Assembly (NCBI GenBank): GCA_028701415.1
Contig: JAQVQU010000019.1
Coordinates: 1-18,599, forward strand
Direction: 5' to 3'
Source of the DNA: Clostridia bacterium
Lineage (GTDB): Bacteria; Bacillota; Clostridia; Christensenellales; DTU072
DNA: 18,599 nucleotides
Shown piece after piece: positions 8,195 through 15,635 of this stretch. How positions within the stretch are numbered: the first letter of the stretch is position 1; each line of letters begins with the position of its first letter. Made by a program: the position numbers and the translations under genes. The notes beneath the pieces are model-generated. The model did not search any database and was not told the origin of the DNA. It was given only the letters and a program-made list of their open reading frames with translations.

Positions 8195-8300
8195 TTTCCC
8201 CTCCAAAACTAAAAATCATACCCTAATATTATCATAAAAACATTAAATATTATTAATTTATATAATTTTTTTCACAATTTTCTAGAGTTTATGTTTTTAA

Positions 8301-8349
8301 GGGGGTACTTTGCGCAGTTTCTTTTTTGTTTTGTTTCCAAGTATCCCCC
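8301..8349. repeat. G5/C5 inverted repeat in the divergent intergenic region
   Basis: GGGGGTACTT (8301-8310) is matched by AAGTATCCCCC (8339-8349), giving a 10-bp stem with one bulged base and a T-rich loop of about 28 bases. The run of five G:C pairs is striking in an otherwise AT-rich gap. It lies upstream of the predicted plus-strand promoter and about 110-150 bases upstream of the minus-strand DUF2804 start, so it could be an upstream regulatory site for either gene. No poly-U follows on either strand. Confidence 0.45.
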
Positions 8350-8374
8350 GATTCTCCCAATCAGCACTATATAT

Positions 8375-8403
8375 TTGCGCGCGTAATAGTAATGTGCTAA
8401 TAT
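8375..8403 (+). promoter_or_regulatory. Candidate extended -10 promoter of the fused ABC transporter
   Basis: TTGCGC (8375-8380) and TAATAT (8398-8403) are separated by exactly 17 bases, and TG sits one base before the -10 (TGC-TAATAT), the extended -10 pattern. Transcription would begin near 8410, giving an 80-base leader containing the inverted repeat at 8415-8441. Confidence 0.5.
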
Positions 8404-8414
8404 TTGCAGGTGAA

Positions 8415-8441
8415 TATTTTGAAATTGTCAGTTTCAAAATA
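8415..8441. repeat. Perfect 10-bp-arm inverted repeat at the predicted transcription start
   Basis: TATTTTGAAA (8415-8424) is the exact reverse complement of TTTCAAAATA (8432-8441), with a 7-base spacer. Its position just after the predicted promoter is classic for a repressor operator, with an RNA leader stem as the alternative. A smaller repeat, AAAGAC-GTC-GTCTTT at 8462-8476, follows immediately before the AAGGAG ribosome site. Confidence 0.6.
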
Positions 8442-8461
8442 CTCATAGGGCATATAAGGGG

Positions 8462-8476
8462 AAAGACGTCGTCTTT
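8462..8476. repeat. Short inverted repeat before the ABC gene ribosome site
   Basis: AAAGAC (8462-8467) and GTCTTT (8471-8476) are perfect arms around GTC. The loop would be only three bases. It ends four bases before the AAAAGGAG ribosome site and could influence translation start or be part of an operator. Confidence 0.35.
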
Positions 8477-8491
8477 TGAAAAGGAGAAAAA

Positions 8492-11080
8492 ATGTTAAAG
8501 CTGACAAATATTACCAAAGTATATGGAAAAGATGTGGAAAGAGTTGAGGCTCTTCGCGGAGTAAGCGTTGAATTTAGAAGAAACGAGTTTGTTTCTATAC
8601 TCGGTCCTTCGGGGTGCGGGAAAACTACTCTACTAAACATAATCGGCGGTTTGGATAGATATACTGATGGAGACCTAGTAATAGAAAATCTATCTACTAA
8701 AGAATTTAGAGAAAGCGATTGGAATAACTATAGAAACAAAAAGATAGGTTTTGTTTTCCAGTCATATAATTTAATTCCTCATCTTTCTGTACTGAAAAAC
8801 GTAGAAATGGCTCTCACCATAGCAGGTGTAGATCCTTCGGCACGGAAAAAGAAAGCCCTATCTGTTCTTCAAAAAGTCGGGCTTTCCGACAAAGCTAATA
8901 AGAGACCCAACCAACTTTCTGGGGGACAAATGCAGAGAGTGGCCATCGCCCGCGCTTTGGTAAACGAACCGGAGGTTATCCTTGCTGATGAACCAACTGG
9001 AGCTCTTGACAGCGAGTCAGGGATCCAGATACTCGATCTCTTAAAAGAAGTAGCAAATGACCGGCTCGTTATTATGGTTACACATAATGGAGATCTTGCA
9101 GAAAAATACAGCACACGTATTGTACGACTAGTTGATGGCCTTGTCGTCGAAGACTCCAAGCCTTTTGATTCTTGTGTCGAGATAGATGATTGTCCCGAAT
9201 TAAGGGTTGAACCCGAATTAAAATTAAACAAAAGAGGAAGGACACCTAGCAAAACTCAAAGGATGATCGATAAAGCAAGAATACTTGTAAAGAATAAAAA
9301 GAAAGCCGGCGAAAAAACTTCAATGAGTTTTGGAACTGCTATCACACTCAGCTTTAGAAACCTTCTCAATAAAAAGGGAAGAACTATTATTACCTCCGTT
9401 GCTAGCAGCATAGGTATTATCGGAATCATCCTTATACTATCTCTTAGTGCTGGGGCAAGCGCATACATTAAAAAACTAGAGGAAAACTCCCTTTCCCAAT
9501 ATCCAATCAATATTGAAAAACAAAGTGTCAATTTTTCTTCAATGGTTTCTATACTGATGAACGATAAAAGTGAAAGAGAAAAGTTCCCTGACTCTGAGAC
9601 AATATATACCAAGAAGGTGGTAGGGAGTTTGTTTGAGCAAATCCTACAAAACTCTGAGGAATTTTTCTCCCAAAATGACCTTCCTGAGATAAAAAAATAT
9701 ATTGATGATAATAAAGATGAACTAAAAGAGTTTGGATATGTGAAGTACGACTATGGGACCGAAATTAATGTATACTGTAATTATGTTGAAGCTGATGAAT
9801 ATATGAAGACTAGTCCCTTCATCGATAGCATGGAATCTGTTTTAAATCAAATGCTAGGACCTGCTGGTTCGTCAATGGTTGATGTAGTTAAACCTTATGC
9901 TAATATGATAGTTGTCTGGGACGAAATGATGGATAATCCCGAACTTCTAAAAAAGCAATATGATCTCGTAGGGGATGAGTCTAGGTGGCCAGTTTCACCC
10001 GATGAAGTGGTTATAGTAGTTAATGAAAGAAATGAAATAGATGATTATGCCCTATTTGCCCTAGGAATAAAGGGAGAGGAAGAAATAAGGGATGCATTCT
10101 TAGGCCAAGACAGTTCTTTTTCTGATTCCACTTTCACAGTAAACCAACTCCTTGATGTTGAATACAGAGTATCCTCTTCTGCAGATTATTACTATCAATA
10201 CGATCATGATGATAATCCCGAAACAGACCCAATATGGGCAGTTAGGCCAAGAACAACAAAAACAATAGATTTTGTCGAAAACAACACAATTCCAGTCAAA
10301 GTAGTTGGAGTTTTAAGACCCAAAGAAGGAGTTAATGTAACTTCTATAAATGGATTGATTGGATACCTGCCTGAGTTGAACGATTTGCTTATTGAAAGAG
10401 CCGCTAACCATCCCGCTGTACTTGCTCAACAAGAATCAGATGTAAATATAATAACTGGCGATTCCCTGACAGAATCACAAAAAGCCACACGGCTAGTGAA
10501 AATGGGGCTTATTGATGTTACTAATCCAAAATCCATCTCGCTTTACGCCAATTCATTTGACGACAAGGAAAAGCTAGTTGCTTTCATCGACAGGTACGCA
10601 GAAGAAACGGGAGACAAGATTAAGTATTTTGACCAACTTGATTTGGTTATGGGATATGTGGAAACTCTAACACAAACTATCACAGCTGTCCTGGTTGGGT
10701 TCTCAGCAATTTCGCTTGTTGTATCTTCAATTATGATTGCGATAATAATTTACACATCCGTACTAGAAAGAAGAAAGGAAATTGGAGTCCTAAGAAGCTT
10801 GGGTGCGAGAAAAATGGATATTTCCAATGTTTTCAATGCAGAATCTTCCCTTATCGGATTCTTGTCAGGTTTGATTGGAGCCTTTATAGCCTTCTTAATA
10901 ATTCTGCCCGTCAATGCCATTCTATATAATTTCCTCGATGTCCAAAATCTTATTAAAATGGAATGGTGGCATGTTGTTATGATGCTAGGAATAAGCACAT
11001 CTCTAAGTTTAATGGCTGGTTTCATTCCATCTAGAATCGCAGCGAACCGAGACCCTGCTACAGCCCTTCGAACAGACTAA
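8492..11080 (+). CDS. Fused ABC transporter ATP-binding protein/permease, MacB-like
   Basis: One 862-residue chain holds both transporter halves. The N-terminal ATPase (about 1-220) has Walker A GPSGCGKTT (38-46), Q-loop Gln90, signature LSGGQ (142-146), Walker B ILADEP with Asp166/Glu167, and switch His198. A basic linker (about 235-290) leads to TM1 (about 300-325), an extracellular domain of roughly 390 residues, and three C-terminal helices. The FtsX loop SVLERRKEIGVLRSLGARK follows TM2, and the end, NRDPATALRTD, is the usual C-terminus of MacB/FtsX permeases. The start is fixed by AAGGAG nine bases upstream. Fused proteins of this type are common in Bacillota and likely work as dimers, exporting or sensing a peptide or lipid-linked compound; the true substrate is unknown. 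It stands alone between a promoter region and a terminator, separate from the split ABC system at the left end. Confidence 0.92.
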   Translation: MLKLTNITKVYGKDVERVEALRGVSVEFRRNEFVSILGPSGCGKTTLLNIIGGLDRYTDGDLVIENLSTKEFRESDWNNYRNKKIGFVFQSYNLIPHLSVLKNVEMALTIAGVDPSARKKKALSVLQKVGLSDKANKRPNQLSGGQMQRVAIARALVNEPEVILADEPTGALDSESGIQILDLLKEVANDRLVIMVTHNGDLAEKYSTRIVRLVDGLVVEDSKPFDSCVEIDDCPELRVEPELKLNKRGRTPSKTQRMIDKARILVKNKKKAGEKTSMSFGTAITLSFRNLLNKKGRTIITSVASSIGIIGIILILSLSAGASAYIKKLEENSLSQYPINIEKQSVNFSSMVSILMNDKSEREKFPDSETIYTKKVVGSLFEQILQNSEEFFSQNDLPEIKKYIDDNKDELKEFGYVKYDYGTEINVYCNYVEADEYMKTSPFIDSMESVLNQMLGPAGSSMVDVVKPYANMIVVWDEMMDNPELLKKQYDLVGDESRWPVSPDEVVIVVNERNEIDDYALFALGIKGEEEIRDAFLGQDSSFSDSTFTVNQLLDVEYRVSSSADYYYQYDHDDNPETDPIWAVRPRTTKTIDFVENNTIPVKVVGVLRPKEGVNVTSINGLIGYLPELNDLLIERAANHPAVLAQQESDVNIITGDSLTESQKATRLVKMGLIDVTNPKSISLYANSFDDKEKLVAFIDRYAEETGDKIKYFDQLDLVMGYVETLTQTITAVLVGFSAISLVVSSIMIAIIIYTSVLERRKEIGVLRSLGARKMDISNVFNAESSLIGFLSGLIGAFIAFLIILPVNAILYNFLDVQNLIKMEWWHVVMMLGISTSLSLMAGFIPSRIAANRDPATALRTD

Positions 11081-11102
11081 AAAACATACTTTTTACTACA
11101 AA

Positions 11103-11127
11103 AGCCCTCGGCATGCGAGGGCTTTTT
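11103..11127 (+). terminator. Intrinsic terminator, probably bidirectional
   Basis: AGCCCTCG (11103-11110), a 5-base loop and CGAGGGCT (11116-11123) form a perfect 8-bp stem followed by a T run on the plus strand. A matching A run precedes it, so on the minus strand it ends in TTTT too. It lies 22 bases after the fused ABC stop and about 95 bases past the end of the convergent EEP gene. Confidence 0.93.
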
Positions 11128-11220
11128 CGTATTAGTATTAAATTTTTTACTTATAATATTATTGTTAGTTTCTGACCCAAAAGGTATTGTACTTGGTATT
11201 TTTACACTCTTATTACTATC

Positions 11221-12168
11221 CTACCCTAATATTTCAAACTCTGTAACTACCGCGTAGTGGTCGGAGGCAAACTTACCTTCGCCAAATCTTGCTATATCGT
11301 CATTTAATACTTTGTGGGAGATTAGCAAAAAATTCTCTTTGTCTACAAAACAATAGTCAATAATCGAATCGTTGTCTGGGCCATCAAAACCGTTGCTAGT
11401 CGGAGTCTCCGCCATATTAATCGGGGAAACCCTGGTGTCGATCATAGATTCTGCCCATAAGGCATAGTTCGAGGAGTTGGGTCTTAAATTGAAATCACCT
11501 GTGATAAAATACGGCACATCTACTGGCATTAAATCTCTTAATAGAATTGTTGCTTTGTACTGAGCTTCCCCCCAATTCAAGTGAGTATTATAATAGACAA
11601 ACTCAACGCCAGTCTCAATTATTTTTAATCTTACCCAGGTGCATATCCTTACATGTTCTGCTCCCCAGGTACTACTTCCTACGACATCGGGCGTATCTGA
11701 TAGCCAATAACAACCATGTTCTACAAGCTCGAATTTATCCTTTCGGTACAATATTGGGCTAGCTTCATCTCTTTTTGCTCCAAATGACAGGACTTTTGGA
11801 TTTTCAAAACCCCCCTCTCTATAATACGTTACGATTCCATAATGCCCGCTGAAATTCGCAAATATTTCATCCATATGATCGGTGGTAAATTCCTGCAAAC
11901 CAATGACATCAGGATATGGAAATTCTTCAAGGACTCTATATGCTAACCTTACCTTCCTTTTTGAAAAACTTATCTCTGTCTGCAAAAGCTCCTGTAAGGC
12001 GTCAAAAACCTTAACATTATAACTCAATACTTTTATTGTGTTAGGGGAAGGAGTCTTTTGCTCCTCAGTATTGTCTTTACATCCCGAAAGAAATGTAGAG
12101 CTCATCACTGAAAAAATAATACTTAATGTAATGATTAGACGTATTATAGATTTTTTTATACTAGTCAT
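11221..12168 (-). CDS. Endonuclease/exonuclease/phosphatase (EEP) family lipoprotein
   Basis: A 315-residue exported metal-dependent phosphoesterase. The N-terminus is a lipoprotein signal with lipobox LSGC, Cys30. The EEP (DNase I-like) catalytic set is complete: Asn51 in SYNVKVFD, metal-binding Glu93 in GLQEF, the NTHLNW strand, Asp225/Asn227 in TGDFNLRP, and Asp303/His304 in SDHYAV. The segment WLSDTPDVVGSS is typical of the bacterial subgroup of secreted EEP proteins next to sugar metabolism genes. The family includes nucleases, sphingomyelinases and inositol-phosphate phosphatases, so substrate could be nucleic acid, a phospholipid head group or an inositol phosphate; the sequence does not decide. 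No Shine-Dalgarno sequence is visible before the ATG, and the phospholipase-like gene ends 36 bases upstream, so it is likely co-transcribed and perhaps translationally coupled. Confidence 0.86.
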   Translation of the reverse strand: MTSIKKSIIRLIITLSIIFSVMSSTFLSGCKDNTEEQKTPSPNTIKVLSYNVKVFDALQELLQTEISFSKRKVRLAYRVLEEFPYPDVIGLQEFTTDHMDEIFANFSGHYGIVTYYREGGFENPKVLSFGAKRDEASPILYRKDKFELVEHGCYWLSDTPDVVGSSTWGAEHVRICTWVRLKIIETGVEFVYYNTHLNWGEAQYKATILLRDLMPVDVPYFITGDFNLRPNSSNYALWAESMIDTRVSPINMAETPTSNGFDGPDNDSIIDYCFVDKENFLLISHKVLNDDIARFGEGKFASDHYAVVTEFEILG

Positions 12169-12204
12169 ACTTTTTTAAAAATACTAACATTAATAATTTG
12201 ATAT

Positions 12205-13488
12205 TTATTCGGCATCAACTTTCTCACCATCTAAATCTTCTTGTTTATCTCCAGATTTAGATTCACGGTTTTTATCCTCAGAGTCTACACCTGGTTCAAT
12301 GGACTCCCCATTTGTGGAATTAGTTTCCTCCTCAGAAGGAATATCTGAATTATCAGCAACAGGTTCTTGGACTAGATTCTCAGGTTTAATTTGCGGTGTC
12401 TCTTCTTTTTCTTGGCTTATAGTCTCCGACTCATCTAATTCTCGGACAAACACGGGAAGATCAGAGGGAAGTTCTTCGGTTCCTTCATTTATAATTTCAT
12501 CCGCATCTAATTCTCGGACATAGACAGAAAGATTGGGAGAATTCTCATCTCTCAATTGTTCTTCAATATATGCAATGTCTACCCCTTCGTAGTTCACTCT
12601 GAAGAAAGACTTATCCATTTCTGTTCCATCCTTTATAGCAGAATATAGCATAGGAACATAAATATTTGCTGCCGTTTTAATCGCGGTGTCTATTAATTCC
12701 ATAAAATCTAGGTTAGTAACCTGGTCTCTGTTTCTTGCTACTCTCCATTCCCTATGATTAAAGTTTAAATAGTCTACTTTCCCGTATCCCTCTGGAGGCC
12801 TCATCAATGCGGTAAATTTCTTTTTACTCGCATATTTATCTTCAATCTTATCTATAATTGGTCTCAATTTGCCGGTGGGATCGTTTGCAACTCCAAGAAA
12901 AATCTTTGTTAGCTGAACTGAGAGGGCCGCTTTTTTTGCAGGAAGGGGAATCCCAAATAAATTATTTATTACCTGTTCGTACATTTCGCCTACTTTCATA
13001 CGAGTTTTTTTCTTAGTTCGAAGGTCCTTATTCGGTTTATATTTATTTGAATTTTTGTAGCCCATCCTCATCGTGCAAATATATTCGTCTCCTGCACTTT
13101 CTATCAATGTATGGACGCTTTTTGCCTGAATTGGTCTTAAGTCCTTAACTACCCCCTCTTCACAAAAGAAGTTTACGTAAGGATGGCAATGTAAATCTGC
13201 AACATAATGACACATCAAACCTAAAGTGTAACTTATTAAAGTTGGGTCTTTTTTCTCGTTAAGAAATTTAGACACACGCGTAAATACCTCGTATTGCTTA
13301 ACATATTGCATAATATTTGGGTATCTTCCAATTTCAAGTCCCATCTCTCTTAACGCAAAAAGATAATCTGGTCCTATTGAGCCAAATAAAAATGCATCCT
13401 TATGCTTTTCAATTATTGCTTTTAATTCATCATCAAGTAATTTTTCTACCTCTCTAGCGAGATATATGTGGGTTATCAGATTAGGCAT
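12205..13488 (-). CDS. Zinc-dependent phospholipase C-like protein with acidic repeat tail
   Basis: A 427-residue protein. The N-terminal 310 residues resemble the zinc-dependent phospholipase C/S1-P1 family (PF00882): MPNLITHIYLAREV at the start, the FGSIGPDYLF segment near residue 35, and GLMCHYVADLHCHPY near residue 95, with several His/Asp suited to a metal site. No signal peptide is present, so unlike secreted clostridial phospholipases it is probably cytoplasmic. Lipase activity is therefore uncertain; many such clostridial proteins are annotated from the fold alone. From about residue 310 the sequence becomes low-complexity and Glu/Asp/Ser-rich, with two 24-residue tandem units (321-344 and 345-368), and ends GEKVDAE. 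The start is set by GGAGGT (13498-13493). An iolG terminator lies just upstream. Confidence 0.8.
   Translation of the reverse strand: MPNLITHIYLAREVEKLLDDELKAIIEKHKDAFLFGSIGPDYLFALREMGLEIGRYPNIMQYVKQYEVFTRVSKFLNEKKDPTLISYTLGLMCHYVADLHCHPYVNFFCEEGVVKDLRPIQAKSVHTLIESAGDEYICTMRMGYKNSNKYKPNKDLRTKKKTRMKVGEMYEQVINNLFGIPLPAKKAALSVQLTKIFLGVANDPTGKLRPIIDKIEDKYASKKKFTALMRPPEGYGKVDYLNFNHREWRVARNRDQVTNLDFMELIDTAIKTAANIYVPMLYSAIKDGTEMDKSFFRVNYEGVDIAYIEEQLRDENSPNLSVYVRELDADEIINEGTEELPSDLPVFVRELDESETISQEKEETPQIKPENLVQEPVADNSDIPSEEETNSTNGESIEPGVDSEDKNRESKSGDKQEDLDGEKVDAE
12385..12528 (-). repeat. Tandem 72-bp (24-residue) repeat in the phospholipase-like gene tail
   Basis: Two in-frame units encode SVYVRELDADEI... 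and PVFVRELDESET..., sharing xVxVRELDxxE. At DNA level the 17-base string CATCTAATTCTCGGACA occurs exactly at 12432-12448 and 12504-12520, 72 bases apart. The rest of the units has diverged, pointing to a past duplication with the VRELD core kept. Confidence 0.85.
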
Positions 13489-13503
13489 CTATACCTCCAA
13501 AAA

Positions 13504-13534
13504 CATAAAATACGCCCCCAATTTGGGAGCGTAT
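13504..13534 (-). terminator. Intrinsic terminator after iolG, directly before the phospholipase-like gene
   Basis: Read on the minus strand, ATACGC, a T.G wobble, CCCA, a 3-base loop, TGGG and GCGTAT form an 11-bp stem from 13534 to 13510, followed by TTTTATGTTTTT. The wobble pairs only on the minus strand (it is C.A on plus), so the hairpin is oriented for minus-strand transcription. It begins six bases past the iolG stop and its U-tract runs into the GGAGGT ribosome site of the next gene. Confidence 0.82.
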
Positions 13535-13540
13535 AAGGGT

Positions 13541-14566
13541 TTATAGTTTATATTCTTTTTCTATTTCTTCAATTTTTACGGGTCTACCTAGAGCAAGTGA
13601 CTTTTTCGCTGCAAGTCCAATCAAAACGGGTTTTAACCCGTCAATTACATTAACTTCAGTCTCAGTATTATTTACAACCGCATTAATGAAGGAAGTAACC
13701 TCATTAGCGTATGCTTCCATATATCTTTGCAGAAAGAAGAACTGGGGTTTTTCGGCAGTAACCCCAAAACCATCGCTTATTACAGCTGTGCTCTCGGGAA
13801 CGTTTCCTACCGCGACCTGACCTTTGCTTCCAAATGCCTCTACTCTTTGATCGTATCCGTATGATGCTCTCCTGCAATTATCAATTACTGCTAGTGCTCC
13901 ATTAGATAACTTGAGAGATATAACGGCAGTATCTATGTCCCCTGCTTCTTTTATAGCTGGATCAACCATCACTCCGCCTATTGCGTAAACTTCACTTACC
14001 TCTGCCCCTGACATATATCTAACCATATCAAAATCATGAATTGTCATATCTAGGAAAATTCCTCCAGACACTTTTATATAAGATACTGGTGGGGGGCCAG
14101 GGTCTCTTGATGTAATTTTCAAAATATTTAAATCTCCAATCTTTCCTCCAAGAACGGCCTCTTTTGCTGCCCTAAAGTTTCTATCAAACCTTCTTTGAAA
14201 GCCAACCTGATACTTAACCTTGTATTCATTAATGGCATCCATTACCTCCTTAATTTTATTTACATCATGATCAATTGGTTTTTCACAAAATACGTGTTTC
14301 CCTGCTCTTATGGCTTCTAACGAAATTTTGCTGTGCGTATCTGTAGAAGAACAAATCAAAACGATATCGATTTCTTTATCGTTAATTATTTTCGAATAGT
14401 CGGTGTATACGTTTGTAACACCTATATTCTTTGCCCACTCTTCCGTTTCTTTAGTCATAAACGGATCCGCAATAGCTTTTAGCTCTGCATTCTTAACAAG
14501 ATGTTTGACTGACTCAGTGTGAACCTTTCCGATTCTACCTGCTCCGATAATGCCTATTTTTAACAT
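13541..14566 (-). CDS. iolG: myo-Inositol 2-dehydrogenase
   Basis: A 341-residue Gfo/Idh/MocA oxidoreductase that oxidises myo-inositol to 2-keto-myo-inositol (scyllo-inosose) with NAD+, the first step of inositol breakdown in the cytoplasm. It shows the dinucleotide fold GAGRIG (8-13), the EKP motif with Lys96, and the catalytic Asp173/His177 in LDMTIHDFD; these line up with the Lys-Asp-His set of Bacillus IolG. The SRDPGPPP segment before that helix is typical of true inositol dehydrogenases. Length matches the family. The ATG at 14566 follows AGGAGA; an in-frame GTG at 14587 precedes that ribosome site and was rejected. It is last of the iol run, 152 bases after iolE, and followed by a terminator. 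A scyllo-inositol dehydrogenase (IolX/W-like) is less likely given the three neighbours. Confidence 0.93.
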   Translation of the reverse strand: MLKIGIIGAGRIGKVHTESVKHLVKNAELKAIADPFMTKETEEWAKNIGVTNVYTDYSKIINDKEIDIVLICSSTDTHSKISLEAIRAGKHVFCEKPIDHDVNKIKEVMDAINEYKVKYQVGFQRRFDRNFRAAKEAVLGGKIGDLNILKITSRDPGPPPVSYIKVSGGIFLDMTIHDFDMVRYMSGAEVSEVYAIGGVMVDPAIKEAGDIDTAVISLKLSNGALAVIDNCRRASYGYDQRVEAFGSKGQVAVGNVPESTAVISDGFGVTAEKPQFFFLQRYMEAYANEVTSFINAVVNNTETEVNVIDGLKPVLIGLAAKKSLALGRPVKIEEIEKEYKL

Positions 14567-14718
14567 ATACTTCTCTCCTATATACACTCCGCTGTCTGCG
14601 GCTGTTTCCTGTCATAGATATAACTCTCTATCTAAAAATTATATAATTATCTCTGGTAGTCGGGTTTTTCCTTCCTACCTTTTTGCATATTCCTACGGAT
14701 TCTCCCAACGTCTATATT
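14567..14718. other. iolE-iolG intergenic region with small hairpin and AT palindrome
   Basis: This 152-base gap is larger than the 17-base iolD-iolE gap. It holds a 12-bp palindrome AATTATATAATT (14637-14648), which includes TATAAT on the minus strand but has no -35 partner, and a small stem CCGC-TGTCT-GCGG (14589-14601) just upstream of the iolG ribosome site. A weak internal promoter or mRNA processing site is possible. I see no coding sequence. Confidence 0.4.
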
Positions 14719-15618
14719 TTAAATTCCCGCAGTTTCTTTTATGTATGCTCTTGCCTTCTTTGCATACCTCAACGGGATTGCTTTTACAGGGTCTTGTTCT
14801 GCTTCCACAAGAAGCCATCCCTCGTATCCTGCATTATCTAATATCTCAAAAATCTTTTTGAAATCCACTACTCCATCTCCGGGTACAGTAAATGCTCCTT
14901 TCCTTACCCCTTCTAAGAAGGATAGATGTTTCTCTTTAACTTTTTCAACAACCTCTGGTCGTATATCCTTTAGGTGTACGTGTCTAACTCTGTGTACATA
15001 TTTCTTTAACACCGCTAAGTAGTCCTCTCCGCAATATGCCAAATGGCCACTATCGAAGAGCAGGTTTACATATCTCGAATCAGTCCCATCCATCATTTTA
15101 TCAATTTCTTCAGCAGTTTGCACAACTGTACCCATATGATGATGAAAGGACATATGTATTCCAAATCTGTCTAGCGCTACTTTTCCAAGTTTGTTAAGAC
15201 CTTCGTTCAATCTTGCCCATTCTAAATCATTCATTACATATTTATTCTCAAATACCGGTGTATCCATTTGTCCTTGTATAGAATAACTTTGTTCACTGAC
15301 ACCTATAATTCTGGCGCCGGTCTCTTTCAAAAATTCGCATTGCTTAACAAAAGCATCTTCATTTTCCTGATAACTCTTTGTTAAAATAAAGGTAGAAAAC
15401 CAACGATTTGCCACCCTTAGTCCGTGGGAGGCTAGTATGCCTTTTAAAACCTGGGGGTCATCTGGGTATTTGTTCCCTATTTCCGTTCCGGTATATCCCG
15501 CTATTTCCATCTCAGAGATACACTGTTTGAATGATATATCCCCCCCAAGATCGGGCATATCATCATTAGTCCAGCCAATGGGAGCAATTCCCACCTCGAT
15601 AGTTTTGCCTTTGAACAT
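14719..15618 (-). CDS. iolE: myo-Inosose-2 dehydratase
   Basis: A 299-residue TIM-barrel protein of the xylose-isomerase-like family. It removes water from scyllo-inosose to give 3D-(3,5/4)-trihydroxycyclohexane-1,2-dione, the second step of the pathway, using a divalent metal. The N-terminal signature VGIAPIGWTNDDMPDLGGD is the hallmark of IolE, followed by GYTGTEIGNKYP. Metal-site segments characteristic of the barrel follow: MSFHHHMGT near residue 155, LLFDSGHLAYCG near 190 and HVHLKDIRP near 215, with VEAEQDP near the end. Length is as expected. The ATG at 15618 has GGAGGG about five bases upstream. It starts 17 bases after the iolD stop, so the two are clearly one transcript. Confidence 0.95.
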   Translation of the reverse strand: MFKGKTIEVGIAPIGWTNDDMPDLGGDISFKQCISEMEIAGYTGTEIGNKYPDDPQVLKGILASHGLRVANRWFSTFILTKSYQENEDAFVKQCEFLKETGARIIGVSEQSYSIQGQMDTPVFENKYVMNDLEWARLNEGLNKLGKVALDRFGIHMSFHHHMGTVVQTAEEIDKMMDGTDSRYVNLLFDSGHLAYCGEDYLAVLKKYVHRVRHVHLKDIRPEVVEKVKEKHLSFLEGVRKGAFTVPGDGVVDFKKIFEILDNAGYEGWLLVEAEQDPVKAIPLRYAKKARAYIKETAGI

Positions 15619-15635
15619 TTTTCCCTCCGACTAAA

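Noticed and set aside
8195..8206. TTG start for the DUF2804 gene
   Set aside because: It overlaps the GGAGGGG ribosome site of the ATG at 8194. The similar TTG at 18477 (iolB) and GTG at 14587 (iolG) were rejected for the same reason.
13626..13641. Inverted repeat ACGGGTT-TT-AACCCGT inside iolG, followed by TTTT on the minus strand
   Set aside because: It lies in coding sequence for a conserved part of IolG, the loop of two bases is too short for a good terminator, and codon choice explains it.
14550..14861. Plus-strand open frame across the iolG 5' end, gap and iolE 3' end
   Set aside because: It runs antisense to iolE and iolG, has no ribosome site and no family resemblance. The same applies to the other antisense frames opposite iolD, iolE, IolB, the symporter and the ABC genes.
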